NCBI GenBank assembly: GCA_006176705.1
Contig: QRFJ01000484.1
Span: forward strand, 310,001 to 374,000
From: Cocos nucifera
Taxonomy: Eukaryota > Streptophyta > Magnoliopsida > Arecales > Arecaceae
Length of the DNA stretch: 64,000 nt
Direction: 5' to 3'
Of this stretch, positions 48,001-57,997 are shown piece by piece. Numbering within the stretch: position 1 is the first letter of the stretch; every line of letters starts with the position of its first letter. The notes under the pieces were generated by a model. That model was not told the origin of the DNA and made no database searches. It saw nothing but the letters and a program-made list of their open reading frames with translations. The position numbers were made by a program, and so were the translations under genes.

Positions 48001-48099
48001 GCATGTTGTAGATTAAATAGTTTAATATATGTCTTCTGCTGCTCTGTATTTCGAAAAAGTTTTGAAATCTATGCATGAAATCCTGCATATTTTCTATCA
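45032..48099 (+). repeat. Copia C 3' LTR
   Basis: 3068 bases matching 37503-40550 with many substitutions. Its first dinucleotide reads TA in place of TG. A 45-base stretch around GGGACTCTCTTTCTTTCTCT is doubled at 46390-46470, and part of the 5' LTR (39180-39230) is missing near 46750. Confidence 0.88.
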
Positions 48100-49436
48100 C
48101 TTGTTGGCCCAAACCAACCATGCCCGATAAGGGTCTTGAAGAAAAATCCATGCAACAAAATCAGTATTCAGCCTAGGCCATTTATAGATGGAATATAAAT
48201 GGATAATCTGGATATTTCATTCTTGGTATATTGCAATGAGTGATCATGGTTGCAATTGCCTATACAACCAAAGGTAGAGCCTAGGACCAGGCCACAACAG
48301 TGACCTTGATTTCTAGCTTTACAAGCCAACTTAAAGGTTCGAGAAACTTCCTTCTAACCGATGAGGACAAACATCAAATTGTGAATCCTGAAGGCCAACT
48401 TCAAGACTTCAAATGGTATAAGGATGCATTCCTAACCAAAGAAGATTGCAACCAACCCTTTGGAAAAAAGAAATTTCTTCTAGGATTGTTTTCAGTCTTC
48501 TCTGAGAAAACCAAACTTAGAAACCAAAAGATCCCATATGACAGTCTGACATATGAAGATCTTAGCCTATGCACCAAACTCAAACAACAACCCTTAAAAG
48601 ATTCTTTAGCAGAAGACAATAAGAAAAAAGAAGTTCAAACATACAGCCTGAATAACCTTCTAAAAAGAGTTGAACCTAAAAGTAAGAAAGAGATCGCCAT
48701 CCAGGATCTCCAAAAAGAAATAATTCAAACACAATCAAGTAGCCTCATCAAAGAAACAAATGATCTTAAAATTCCAACCTTTGTTGAGATTCTTTTTCAA
48801 ATACAAATCCAAGAATGGAGCGTTGGAATAAACCTACTAATAGATAGTTTTGGACAAAAAACTATCGCACTGATTAGCCTAGGTGATGATTCAAACTATA
48901 TTAAAAAGGGCCTGATACCCACAAAATTTGTCAAAACCAAAGATAAACTAACTGCTGTTAGTGGTTTAGAACCAAAAACCAATACCTTTGTCTATAATAC
49001 TAATATCTGTATGAAGACCTCCTTCATACTTGTCAAAAATTTAAACCAATTAGTTATACCTTTCTTAAGTATGATCAAACCTTTCTATGTTGAAGATAGG
49101 ATCAAAACTAGGCTCCTAGGTCAAGACCTATTCTTCCTACCCACCAAAACACTCCAACCTCTCAAAGATAATTCTGACAACCTGATGGATTCCAATGTTT
49201 TAGGATACTGCAAAAAGGAAATTCAATCCCTTTTAAGCAAAAAACTAATTAGACCCAGTAAATCTCCTTGGTCTCTCGCATCTTTCTATACTCAAAAAAG
49301 AACTGAGATAGAAAGGAGTATCCCAAAACTTAAACTTGTTACCAATTACAAACCTTTGATAAGATATCCAATTAGGATTACAAAAGCAAAAGTATTCTCA
49401 AAATTCAACCACAAACCTAGTTTCTGGCAAACCTAG
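48100..49436 (+). pseudogene. P-g gag end, protease and RT start
   Basis: After a broken stretch to 48300, a 378-codon frame to 49436 is the longest coding stretch in the P family here. It holds the end of gag (LQDFKWYKDAFLTKEDCNQP), a coiled coil, the protease and the RT fingers. Three facts argue it is dead: no CCHC knuckle lies between gag and the coil (near 48590), the protease active-site Asp is Ser (ALISLGDDSN), and the first RT catalytic Asp is Asn (VFSKFN). Unlike the P-a group it keeps the RT segment after YKPL. The frame stops at 49436. Confidence 0.7.
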
Positions 49437-50230
49437 ATTACCAAAAAATACAAATGCAAAATCACCTTCATAATATCCTTTGACCAATTTGAATGGAACA
49501 TCATACCATTCAATCTCAAAAAAGCTCCTTCAAAAATCCAAGGGATCATCAATGGTATTTCCGCATCTTATACCTGCCCTGATGACATCCTAGTATTCTC
49601 AGCGCAACACGACAAACATCTTGCCCTTCCTACATCAAAATTGAACCCTTTTAAAACACCAATTAGGTTTCTAGGCTATGAAACAAATCAAGAAACCATC
49701 AAACCCACCTTGGAAATTTTGGAATTCAAATCCAAACCACCTGACAAAATTCTCCTGAACCATGTTAAGGATCCCAAAACTATTACCAAGCCGCTCTATG
49801 GTAGATTCAAAAGGAACCCTCCTCTGATGGAAGAAAGCCAAATCCAACCAATTCAGAGCAAAGAACTTGTCCAATACCATACAGGTATCTGGAACAAAAT
49901 CCAAAAAAAATATTCAACCACAAAAGAAGTTTTATCGATTATTTTATGCATTTTGAGATTTCAAAATGATCTTTTTTTTACTCCGAATCGATTGCTAATC
50001 TGCAAAGTTTATTTTAGAAAAGGATGCCAAAAATCTTGTCTTAAAATAGATTTTCAAAAATTTTACTCTAAAACAAGTTTTTGCCAATTAGTAGGATATT
50101 CATTCAACCTTTGATTTTCAAATTAAGTTCAAAAGGAGAAAGAATAACTCTCTCCCTGATTTCCTGTCCTACGAATCCCAAACATCCTCTTCTCAAAATC
50201 CATCTCCAAAAGCCCAAGCATGGCCTTAAA
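49437..50230 (+). pseudogene. P-g RT palm and RNase H relic
   Basis: The region continues RT with a CPDDILVFS stretch in place of the usual YxDD box (near 49580), then a frame at 49641-50114 with an RT thumb-like RFLGYET stretch and RNase H with a FHSGTW-like and KEVLSI-like stretch. It shows what the P-a group has lost. RNase H is frameshifted near its end. A purine tract should follow at about 50135 (AAGGAGAAAGA). Confidence 0.65.
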
Positions 50231-50996
50231 CTATTAGGCAGTCAAGCAGCTTTGCAGCACTCTCTTCAAATAAAATATCTAGAGAAATATTCCCAGCAAT
50301 TGAGCTTAGACTTCGGAAGATAGTTTACAAGACACTGCCACCAGGAGTCCAAGCAATCCAACCAGATCGCAAAGTGACCCAATCCTATGAAAATAAAGAA
50401 TTGTTGAAAGATCTCTACAAAATATTTGACAGGATAATTGCAGTCATCTCCATCTGCTCCACTGAAGTATTCCTAGGAATTGCCTCTTCTATCTTATGCC
50501 AAGCAAAAGGATATTTGAGACAATTAACAACAAGGACTTCCATTGAGATAACGGCCACTGTTTATTCATTTCAAATATATGACAATCACTGCTACCAATA
50601 GAATGACCAATTTTGGTCAACTCAAACAAGATTTAGAAGAAATCCTTTCAAAAGCTTCAACCAGCAAGATCACACAATCAACAACCTTATGAACATCTGC
50701 AAAATACCCAATATTTGGGAAGAGCAAAGGTATTGGACAGATAGAAGGATATGGGACCTAGGCAAAATGAAAAGCATACTGCCTAACCTCCTCAATCCAA
50801 AAGACTATCGTCAAAAGGTTCAGTATGAACTACAATCATACATGAAGCGAGAATCAAGGCACCATCAATTTGCAGGCAACATAGAGTATCCCAAACTCAA
50901 CCAACATAGCCCAAAAGGAAAAACAAAAGGCAAAAGGAAAAAAAAAGGCAAAAGGCAAAAAGAAATTATTTATTCCACTAACAATCTACCAATCTA
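50231..50996 (+). pseudogene. ORF X of P-g
   Basis: A FAALS-like start near 50250 is followed by frames 50374-50601 and 50689-50997 separated by a stop. It keeps the VYSFQIYD block, the WTDRRIW block, and a tail in which most residues are Lys, Gly or Arg. The middle block (KLSIP, KARAL) of P-a is missing, so about 40 codons are deleted here. Confidence 0.55.
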
Positions 50997-51140
50997 AGGG
51001 TAGAAACCATTTTCTTTTGCAGGTACAAAATTCAAGCTCCGTCAAAACTACAAACATGCCACAGTGGCATCCACCCAACAACAAGCAAAGCAAAGATGCT
51101 TTGCTATCAAATCAAACTACCTAAGACTTCCTCAGCAAGC

Positions 51141-51148
51141 TTTAAATA
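51141..51148 (+). promoter_or_regulatory. TATA-like box upstream of P-g ORF Y
   Basis: TTTAAATA lies about 95 bases before the ORF Y ATG, the same spacing as in P-a, and follows CTCAGCAAGC as in the other copies. Confidence 0.4.
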
Positions 51149-51237
51149 GCCACCATTGGAGTCATTTCCCAAACTCAAAAAAGAAGAAGATGCGGACCTC
51201 CCCAGCTCCTCATCTAATCTTCTCGTCAACTCTAGAA

Positions 51238-51696
51238 ATGGCCCATTCCAGCCCTAGCCATCCGAGAGGCCACCGCCACCATCTGAGGACAAGACACCGA
51301 TGCTCTCATCACCATGTTCATCTCCACCTAGATCCGATTCCTATAGATCCCGTCACCATTATGATTAACTACACACCAAAAGTGTCACCACCTACAACTC
51401 AGAATGTTAGAAGCTCATCCCATGCACAGCATTCTCCTCCACTAGAAAAAGCAGTACCGGCAATCCAAATAGAAGACTCCCCAATATCAGGACACCAACA
51501 ACAATGCTCTCAGCTAGAGGACCAGCAAGTAGGATTACCATCTCCTACTCAAAATGAAGGACACCAAGATACTGAGAACATAAGCAATGGTTCCTATAGA
51601 ATCTACAAACAAGCTCGACTGAAGGGGCAGCCATTTTGCCCAATCAAATTCAGCTCAAGCAAACATAGTTCAACAGGATCATCACCAGATCCGTAG
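51238..51696 (+). CDS. ORF Y of P-g, intact His/Arg-rich 152-residue protein
   Basis: The ATG at 51238 was chosen because it lines up with the ATG of the other copies at 2304, 5058 and 27516; the frame is also open upstream to 51064. The first 35 residues are very rich in His and Arg, then an acidic and Gln-rich middle, then a basic, Ser-rich end. There is no signal peptide, membrane segment or known fold that I recognise. It lies about 240 bases after ORF X and about 230 bases before the CCATGG cluster. The clustered histidines could bind metal or nucleic acid; that is inference. It is the only complete stop-free copy of this gene in the window. It could still be a chance frame in a diverged spacer. 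Confidence 0.5.
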   Translation: MAHSSPSHPRGHRHHLRTRHRCSHHHVHLHLDPIPIDPVTIMINYTPKVSPPTTQNVRSSSHAQHSPPLEKAVPAIQIEDSPISGHQQQCSQLEDQQVGLPSPTQNEGHQDTENISNGSYRIYKQARLKGQPFCPIKFSSSKHSSTGSSPDP

Positions 51697-51929
51697 CATC
51701 CCTCTGCAAATCAAGAGTAGCACCCTCTGCAGACCAAGATCAAAGTTGCCACTTCCATAAATCTATTACAATAAAAGAGGTATACAGACAAAAACCAACT
51801 GAATACATTAGAAGATGCATTAGCATGGCCAGATCCCTACCAACACCACTGACAGGGTCTCTCACCAAATCAAGTCCAACAGAAGCCCAAGAGTCAGATC
51901 TATCTGAGGCTCTACCAAAATCATCAAAA

Positions 51930-52075
51930 TCCCATGGTTTTCAGCACACAAGAAATCCAAAATAACTAGTGCCCATGGTTTACCGCCCATGGTTTTTCAC
52001 CAGCCCATGATTTTCTATCCATAAAAATTCAAAACAACCAGCACCCATGGTTTTCAGCCTATGATTTTAAAGACA
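51930..52075 (+). repeat. CCATGG-type cluster of P-g
   Basis: Six or more variants of CCCATGGTTTTC fall in 145 bases, ending about 75 bases before the TATA box at 52149, as in P-a. The sequence between them differs from P-a, so the repeats rather than the whole region are kept. Confidence 0.55.
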
Positions 52076-52148
52076 AAAAGTACAACAAGGACGAGGACAT
52101 CAGGCCCTCTTCAAACAAAATCAAGAGAATTTGGAGTCTGCCAGACTC

Positions 52149-52156
52149 TATAAAAG
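52149..52156 (+). promoter_or_regulatory. TATA box of the P-g leader promoter
   Basis: TATAAAAG in the same place as 3177-3184. Confidence 0.55.
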
Positions 52157-52437
52157 GGGAACAAGTGAATGAAGAAGATCATCTCTCGACACCCCATACA
52201 ATCGACTGAAATCCCTCTATCAATCCTTCCTAGTCTCCTTCCCCTTCAAACTCTCTTTCAACCTTTCCTTCCCCAAACTTGTTTAGAGAAGTATGTAAAT
52301 ACTACTATTAGTTTTGAGCTTTCACGTGTGCTAGTCGCTTTCAAGTGTGCTTTTATAATCAAGTTTACAAGTGTGCTCTTTCAAGTGTTTGAAGTTATCT
52401 TCAATTTATGGTATCTAAATAGGTTTGCTATCGATGT

Positions 52438-52443
52438 AATAAA
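52438..52443 (+). terminator. Candidate polyadenylation signal of P-g
   Basis: AATAAA lies about 285 bases after the TATA box, within GTGTG- and TTT-rich sequence (52320-52400). A caulimovirid-like genome would end its terminally redundant RNA near such a site. It is weak evidence alone. Confidence 0.35.
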
Positions 52444-52678
52444 GTTTACTACTTTTTGATTCTCCTTTCAAGTTATTCGCATAATTCTCTTTAAGTTATT
52501 TATCTTTTTACTTATCTATGAGCTTTTATTCTGCTTTCACCTAAATCTCTTATCTTTGAGCTTTTATTCCACTTTTGCCTAAACCTCCATCCTACTTTAG
52601 TAAATCTCTTATCTATGAGCTTTTATTCTGCTTTCATCTAAACCTTCATCCTACTTTAGTTGATAGTCATACACAAAA

Positions 52679-52691
52679 TGGTATCAGAGCC
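52679..52691 (+). other. P-g primer binding site
   Basis: TGGTATCAGAGCC, followed by ATGA, matches the initiator-Met tRNA end. It lies about 520 bases after the TATA box and is followed by P leader sequence (TCTAGATTAGTCTCT) also found at 34720. Confidence 0.75.
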
Positions 52692-52806
52692 ATGACTTGT
52701 CCTCTTCGTCCCTGGAAGGGAGTATCTAGATTAGTCTCTGCATAGATTAGTCTTATGTTTAGTCTTTGCATACCAAAAATGGTATCAAGATTTCTAGGTT
52801 ATCACC

Positions 52807-54562
52807 CGAATATGACACAAATTTTTAGGTTATCTCTACAAATTTCTAAGCAATTCTTTGTTCGCCTGAGGTGGGGCTGCTTTATTTAGGATTAGGTTTT
52901 GGATTTCTGATGGTAATTCCTTTTGGACTAATTTTTAGAGGTTGAGTCTTCTTTTTATAGTTGTAAGTACTGCTTTTTCTTGAAGAATTATTTCTAGTTC
53001 TTCTGATATTAGTGCAAATCTGTTTGTTAAATTTTAAGAAGATATTTGCATTTTAAGGGCCATTAAATCTCTCCCCTATAGGAGGCTTTGAAAATAGGAG
53101 TCAGAGATTAAAAAAAATTATTTTGAAATATCTTTTCACAAAATAACTTTTGTGGACTAGTAATCAACATGGAGTAAAACCCTTTGTTTTAAAAGATTAG
53201 TTTGAAATTTCAGAATGCATAAATTGATGCATATAGCAAAGTTTTGGTATGAAGTTTGAAAATATTATTGATGATTTTTTATAATTTTGATGGAGCATTT
53301 TTAAGTTCAAAAAGCATTACATTCCATTTAGACTAGTTAAATGGGATGGTGAAAGTAGTTTTTAAAGGCTTGTAATTAATAACAAGTCTTGGGACACTTC
53401 TTTCTACATCAGCTCTTTTCTGAACATAGAAGGCTGCACAAGATCAAGGGGATCTGCTTGATCTGATTAATTTCTTATCTAAAAGAGATTGGATTTTCTT
53501 TTTGTAATGATCCAGTACATTTGAGTTCATTTGAATTGGTCTTGCCTTAGTAGGTATTTATTTTTCATTAAAGCTATCTTCATAAGAAAGATCAACAGTG
53601 TATCTATGAAGAGTCCAAAAGGCATTTGGTAGATCAGAGCAATTTGTTTCGATTAAATTCTGTTGAAATATTTAAATCTCATTTTTTAGTTCTGATGCTT
53701 GCAATTGTTCTTCTTGTTTTTGTTTTCTTTGGATTAGGTTAACTAAACTTTCTCTAAGAAGTTCAAGGATTTTGTAAAAAGATGGATTAATGAATTGGAA
53801 GAATAAGCTTTGTCCTGAGAACCTAGCTTTGATTCCTTTCTCGTTCACATAAAATGATTTAATCATGTTTAGGAAGGATGTTCCTAGGATGACTAATTGG
53901 TTTAGGTTTTTGACTAGTATGAAGGGAGTTTTTATACAGACATTATTGTTGCACACTAATGCATTGATGAGTTTATAATTGATTTTTAATTCTGATCCAC
54001 TTGTAGTGGTTAGTTTTTCTTTGATTTTTTCGAAGAATTTGGCAGGTATTAGGCCTTCTTGTGTGCAATTTGAGTCTGCACCTAAATCTATTAAGGCAAT
54101 GATTTTTAATTTGAAGTCTTCTACTAATAGAGTTATTTTAACTATCCATTTTTAGATTTGTAATTGGAATAAGACTTCAACATAAGTCAAGATTTCAAGA
54201 TCATCAGTTTCTCTGATGGGGTTGATTGGTTTGAGGTTTTTGAGTTGGATCTTTATTTGTGATGTCTCCCTTTTGAGCTCATTGATTTTCTTTTGGAGAT
54301 CCTACATAGTAATCTCTTTTGTGTCTTTGGATTCAAACCTTTTTAGGATATTGTTTAAGCTGTAAGTTTGGATTTCTTTCTCCTTGTTATCCTCAGTTAA
54401 GGAGTTTTTTAGTTTGGTTAAGTATTATTTTTGAAGTTTGGATTCTTGAATTTTATCATTAATGTCAAGGAGTAAGTCTTGTTTTTTGGTTATGACACAA
54501 ATTTCTCCTTCTAATATTATTGAGGTTTCTTTTTTTATTATTGGGTTATGACACAAATTTAT
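52807..54562 (-). pseudogene. P-h inverted pol fragment
   Basis: On the minus strand, from right to left, it holds the end of the CCHC tail (54500), a coiled coil (54440-54200), the protease with a DLGADSN-type active site (near 54090) and a 94-codon open end (53956-53672), RT fingers (53560-53400), the doubly deleted RT, the polypurine tract (about 53085) and the ORF X start (53060-52870). It belongs to the P-a group. It is bracketed by an 18-base inverted repeat. Confidence 0.7.
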
Positions 54563-54711
54563 GGTGATAACCTAGAAATCCTAAATAAACCTAATCGCTG
54601 TTGGACAGGGCAGTTAGTCATATTTGGGAAACAATTTCTCTTTTTAATGTGCCATTGGAGGTTACTAGTAGCACTTAGACTCAGTCTCCTACAACTAATT
54701 TTTAGTTAAGT
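54563..54711 (+). other. P-i leader fragment
   Basis: Aligns with the ends of the P-f and P-g leaders (GGACAGGGCAGTTAGTCATA, then GTTACTAGTAGCACTTAGACTCAG). Non-coding. Confidence 0.5.
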
Positions 54712-55151
54712 ATGAGTATGCTATCCAGAAACTCTTATTCTTCCTCTTCTTCTCGAGGTGAAGAAACTAGCGAAGGCAAACATAAGATCCAGTATAATCC
54801 AACTAAAGTAGTAATCCCAAAAGTTCCTCTTAAGTACAAAACCAATTGGCTGATCCCAGATTCAAGAATCAAAATGATTGAGGATACAAACTCAGTCACC
54901 AAAGATCATGTTCTTATCCCATTGATGCCTAAAAGATTGACAGATAGCATCAAATCTAAGTATGAGTTCTTACACCTAAGACTTGTACAAATTGCTGTTA
55001 TCCCAATGGTAAGGAGAGGCATCAACAGTGCCCTCCTTATGTGCTTAAAAGATGGTAGGCTTCTTGAATACCATGATTCTTTACTAGGAATGGTAGAAAC
55101 CAGTGTATTCAATGGTCTGCCGATTGTAATTATAATACGGACCTTACCATC
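54712..55151 (+). pseudogene. Movement-protein-like ORF of P-i, cut by gypsy D
   Basis: The ATG at 54712 follows the P leader and opens a frame that runs into the LTR of gypsy D at 55152; the last codons to 55173 are LTR sequence. After a serine-rich start, residues about 85-140 have hydrophobic strands around a conserved Gly and a DSLLGMVE-type stretch, which I recognise as resembling the 30K movement-protein fold of plant pararetroviruses. Such proteins act at plasmodesmata. The second half is lost. First position after the leader agrees with caulimovirid gene order. The assignment is from memory of the family and needs a profile search. Confidence 0.5.
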
Positions 55152-56887
55152 TATTGGTGCAAAATCTAGTTGATGCCAGATCGAGTTGGAGTTGAGGAAG
55201 AAGAGGTCGGCACCAGTGACCTACAAAATAAAGTCCCATTAGGAGTCGATGGTGGTGGCTTCGGTAGGATCCTCCGACGATCAAGTCAGCTCTTCTAGCC
55301 AACAAAAATGGAGTGCTCAAATATGAATTCAGCAGAGTTTTAGGAAAGAAGTAAAGAGCCTAGAGAAAACATATCTGAAGGATCCCTTTTTATAGATGGA
55401 GTTTGTTGTAACTATCCGATAGTGGATCATTCTGGACTAAATGAAATTTATTATGGAGAGAGGTGTCGCTTGTAATAGACTGATAATGACAACCATAATC
55501 ATTCGGTAGTAGGGTTGCTTGTAGCAGACTAATAAATGATAGTCGTAACCATCCAGAGGAAGCAGGTATTCAAAATCTGATTGAAGAAAAAGTCCATAAG
55601 AAGTTTGGCTCCTAGAGGGATTCGACTGCTGGAGGAGTTCGAAAGAAGTTTGGCTCTTAGAGGAATTAGACTAAAGGAGAAGTCTAGAAGGAGTTTGGCT
55701 CCTGGAGGAATCTGACTGCTGGAGAAATCCGAAAGAAGTTTGGCTCCTAAAAAAATCCGACTGAAGAAGAAGTCCGAAAGGAGTTCGGCTCTTGGAGGAA
55801 TCTGACTACTAAAGAAATTCGGAAGGAGTTTGGCTCCTGGAGAAATTCGACTATTGGAGGAGTTCGTAAGAAGTTCGGCTTCTGAAGGAATCCAACTGCT
55901 GGAGAAATCTGAAAGAAGTTTGACTCCTGGAGAAATTCAACTAAAGAAGAAGTCTGAAAGGAGTTTGGCTCCTGGAGAAATCTAAAAGAAGTTCGGCGCC
56001 TGAAGAAATTCGACTGAAGGAGAAGTATGGAAGAAGTTCGGCTCCTGAAGGAATCCAACTGCTGGAGAAATTTGGAAGAAGTTCGACTCCTGGAGGAATT
56101 TGACTGCTGAAGAAGTTCAGAAGGAGTTCGACTTCTGAAAGAATCCAACTGCTGGAAAAATTCGGAAGGAGTTCAGCTCCTGAAGAAATCTGATTGAAGG
56201 AGAAGTCTGAAAGAAGTTTAGCTTTTGGAGGAATCCGACTGCTAGAGAAATCTGGAAGAAGTTCGGCTCTTGGAGAAATTCAACTACTAGAGAAGTTTGG
56301 AAGGAGTTTGGCTCCTGAAGAAATCTGACTATTGAAGAAATTCGGAAGAAGTTCGACTTCTGAAGAAATCCGACTACTGAAGGAGTTCAAAAGGAGTTGA
56401 GCTACTGGAGGAATCCGACTGTTGAAGAAATTTGGAAGGAGTTTGGCTCCTAGAGAAATTTGACTGCTGGAGGAGTTCGGCTCCTGGAGGAATCTGACTA
56501 CTGAAAAAATTTGGAAGGAGTTTGGCTCCTGGAGAAATCCGACTACTGGAGGAGTTTGGAAGGAGTTTGGCTCCTGAAGGAATCCGACTGCTAGAAAAAT
56601 CCGAATAAAGTTCGACTCTTGGAGGAATTCGACTGCTGGAGGAGTTTGACTCCTAGAGGAATCCAACTGCTGGAGAAATTCGGAAGAAGTTTGACTCCTA
56701 AAGAAATCTGACTACTGGAGGAGTTTCGAAGGAGTTCGTCCACTGGGCGAGTTCGGCTGCCGAAGGAGTTCGACTGGGGTTCATTCGTTGGGGGAGTAAT
56801 TTTCGATCGAAGCTCTTCCATGATTACTAGTTGTATTAGGCTAAGCATCAGACTGGACTTTGATGGGAGCGAAATTTATCCCCAGCA
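55152..56887 (-). repeat. Gypsy D 3' LTR
   Basis: The left edge aligns with 63510 (TGTTGGTGCA there, TATTGGTGCA here). The right edge is CCCCAGCA, directly before a polypurine tract read on minus as AAAGTGGGGGGACTAT (56888-56903). About 1.2 kb of it is a 45-base tandem array. Confidence 0.8.
55590..56790. repeat. 45-base tandem array inside the gypsy D LTR
   Basis: About 26 units. Successive GGCTC positions at 55651, 55697, 55742 and 55787 give a period of 45, and units look built from three related 15-base parts (GGAGTTCGGCTCCTG, GAGGAATCCGACTGC, TGGAGAAATTCGGAA). The array starts again in the other LTR at about 63945. Because 45 is divisible by three, long low-complexity frames arise on the minus strand. 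Confidence 0.85.
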
Positions 56888-57997
56888 ATAGTCCCCCCAC
56901 TTTTGAGTTTGAAATTCGAAGGAAGGAAGTACAAAAAAGATGACTGTCGAAGTTCTTTTTCAGGTTATACATCCATTAAGGTTGAAGCTCGGGGGAGATC
57001 TTATCTTTTGTTGAAATTAAGGCTTAGGAATATCTTATCTCCAACCAAGATTGAAGGAGATCTTATCCCCTGTTGAAGTTGAAGCTTGGGGGAGATCTTA
57101 TCTCAAGCTGAGGTTGAAGTTGGAGCTCGGAGGAGATCTTATCTCCGATCGAGGTTAAAGGAGATATTATCTTTTGTTGAAGTTGAAGGAGATCTTGTCG
57201 AGGCCTCTCCTCTCACCTCATCTAAAATGAATGAGGCTTTCGACTTTGCTCACGTTAGGATGAGGTTCTCCTCTTATTCCTAATGGACTGTAGGGGCATA
57301 TAAGGACTGTTGTCAGGGCCTCTCCTCTCATCTCATCTAAAATAAATGAGGCCTTCGATTTTGTTCATGTTAGGACGAGGATTTTCTTCTATTTCTAATG
57401 GACTGTAGGGGCACATAAGGGCCATTGTCAAGATCTCTCCTCTCATCTCGTCTAAAATGAATGAGGCTTTCGATTTTGCTCACGTTAGGACGAGGTTCTC
57501 CTCCTATTTCTAATGGACTGTAGGGGCACATTAGGGCCATTGTCGGGGCCTCTCTCCTCATCTTATCTAAAATGAATGAGGCCTTCAATTTTGCTTACGT
57601 TAGGATGATGTTCTCCTCCTGTTCCTAACGGATTGTAGGGGCACTTTAGGGCCATTATCAGGGCCTCTCTCCTCATCTTGTCTAAAATGAATGAGGCCTT
57701 CGATTTTACTCACATTAGGACGAGGTTCTCCTTATGTTCCTAACGGACTGTAGGAGCATATTAGGGCCATTGTCGAGGCCTCTCTCCTCATCTCGTCTAA
57801 AATGAACGAGATCTTCGATTTTTCTCATGTTAGGATGAGGTTCTTCTCCTGTTCCTAACGGACTGTATTTATCGTAAGATTAAGTTTGGAGGATAGTCCC
57901 CCTTTATTACCGGTATACATCAAAGATTAGGGTGTTGGTGTAGGAAGATTTTATTGTAATCAAATTATCGATAATACATTCGCAGATTTTTCAAATT
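56888..57997 (-). other. Gypsy D 3' untranslated region with tandem repeats
   Basis: Lies between integrase and the 3' LTR. Bases 56960-57195 carry irregular repeats of GGAGATCTTATCTCC type. Bases 57197-57862 carry six units of about 115 bases. No gene is seen. Confidence 0.7.
57197..57862. repeat. Six-unit 115-base tandem array
   Basis: Units begin at 57197, 57312, 57427, 57542, 57657 and 57772, each with CTCATCTYRTCTAAAATGAATGAG-type sequence (first 20 bases shown by CTCATCTCGTCTAAAATGAA) and GGACTGTAGGGGCA. The spacing is exactly 115 throughout. Confidence 0.88.

Larger units (their letters stand above)
37503..48099 (+). mobile_element. Copia C, decayed LTR retrotransposon
   Basis: LTRs at 37503-40550 and 45032-48099 are flanked by CTTAT (37498-37502) and CTTGT (48100-48104). 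A primer site, TGGTATCAAAGC, is at 40552. A degraded polypurine tract, CAAGTGAGAGT, is at 45021. The interior has copia integrase and RNase H relics in order but no open gene. It splits the P-g gag region. Confidence 0.9.
34711..52788 (+). mobile_element. P-g, one near-complete P unit split by copia C
   Basis: Without copia C (37503-48099) this is about 7.5 kb. It starts in leader sequence just past a damaged primer site (34711), runs through the repeat ORF, gag, protease, RT, RNase H, ORF X, ORF Y and promoter, and ends at a primer site (52679-52691) followed by the same leader again. Having the leader at both ends, but no LTR, suits a linearised circular pararetrovirus-like genome. The family call rests on gene order, size and motifs seen here; no search was run. 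Confidence 0.6.

Noticed and set aside
55747..56848. Long minus-strand frames rich in Ser, Arg, Phe and Leu
   Set aside because: They are produced by the 45-base tandem repeat, whose period is a multiple of three. No start context or domain supports a gene.
57197..57862. Regular repeats that might suggest a CRISPR array
   Set aside because: Units are contiguous 115-base tandem repeats without unique spacers, in a plant retroelement.
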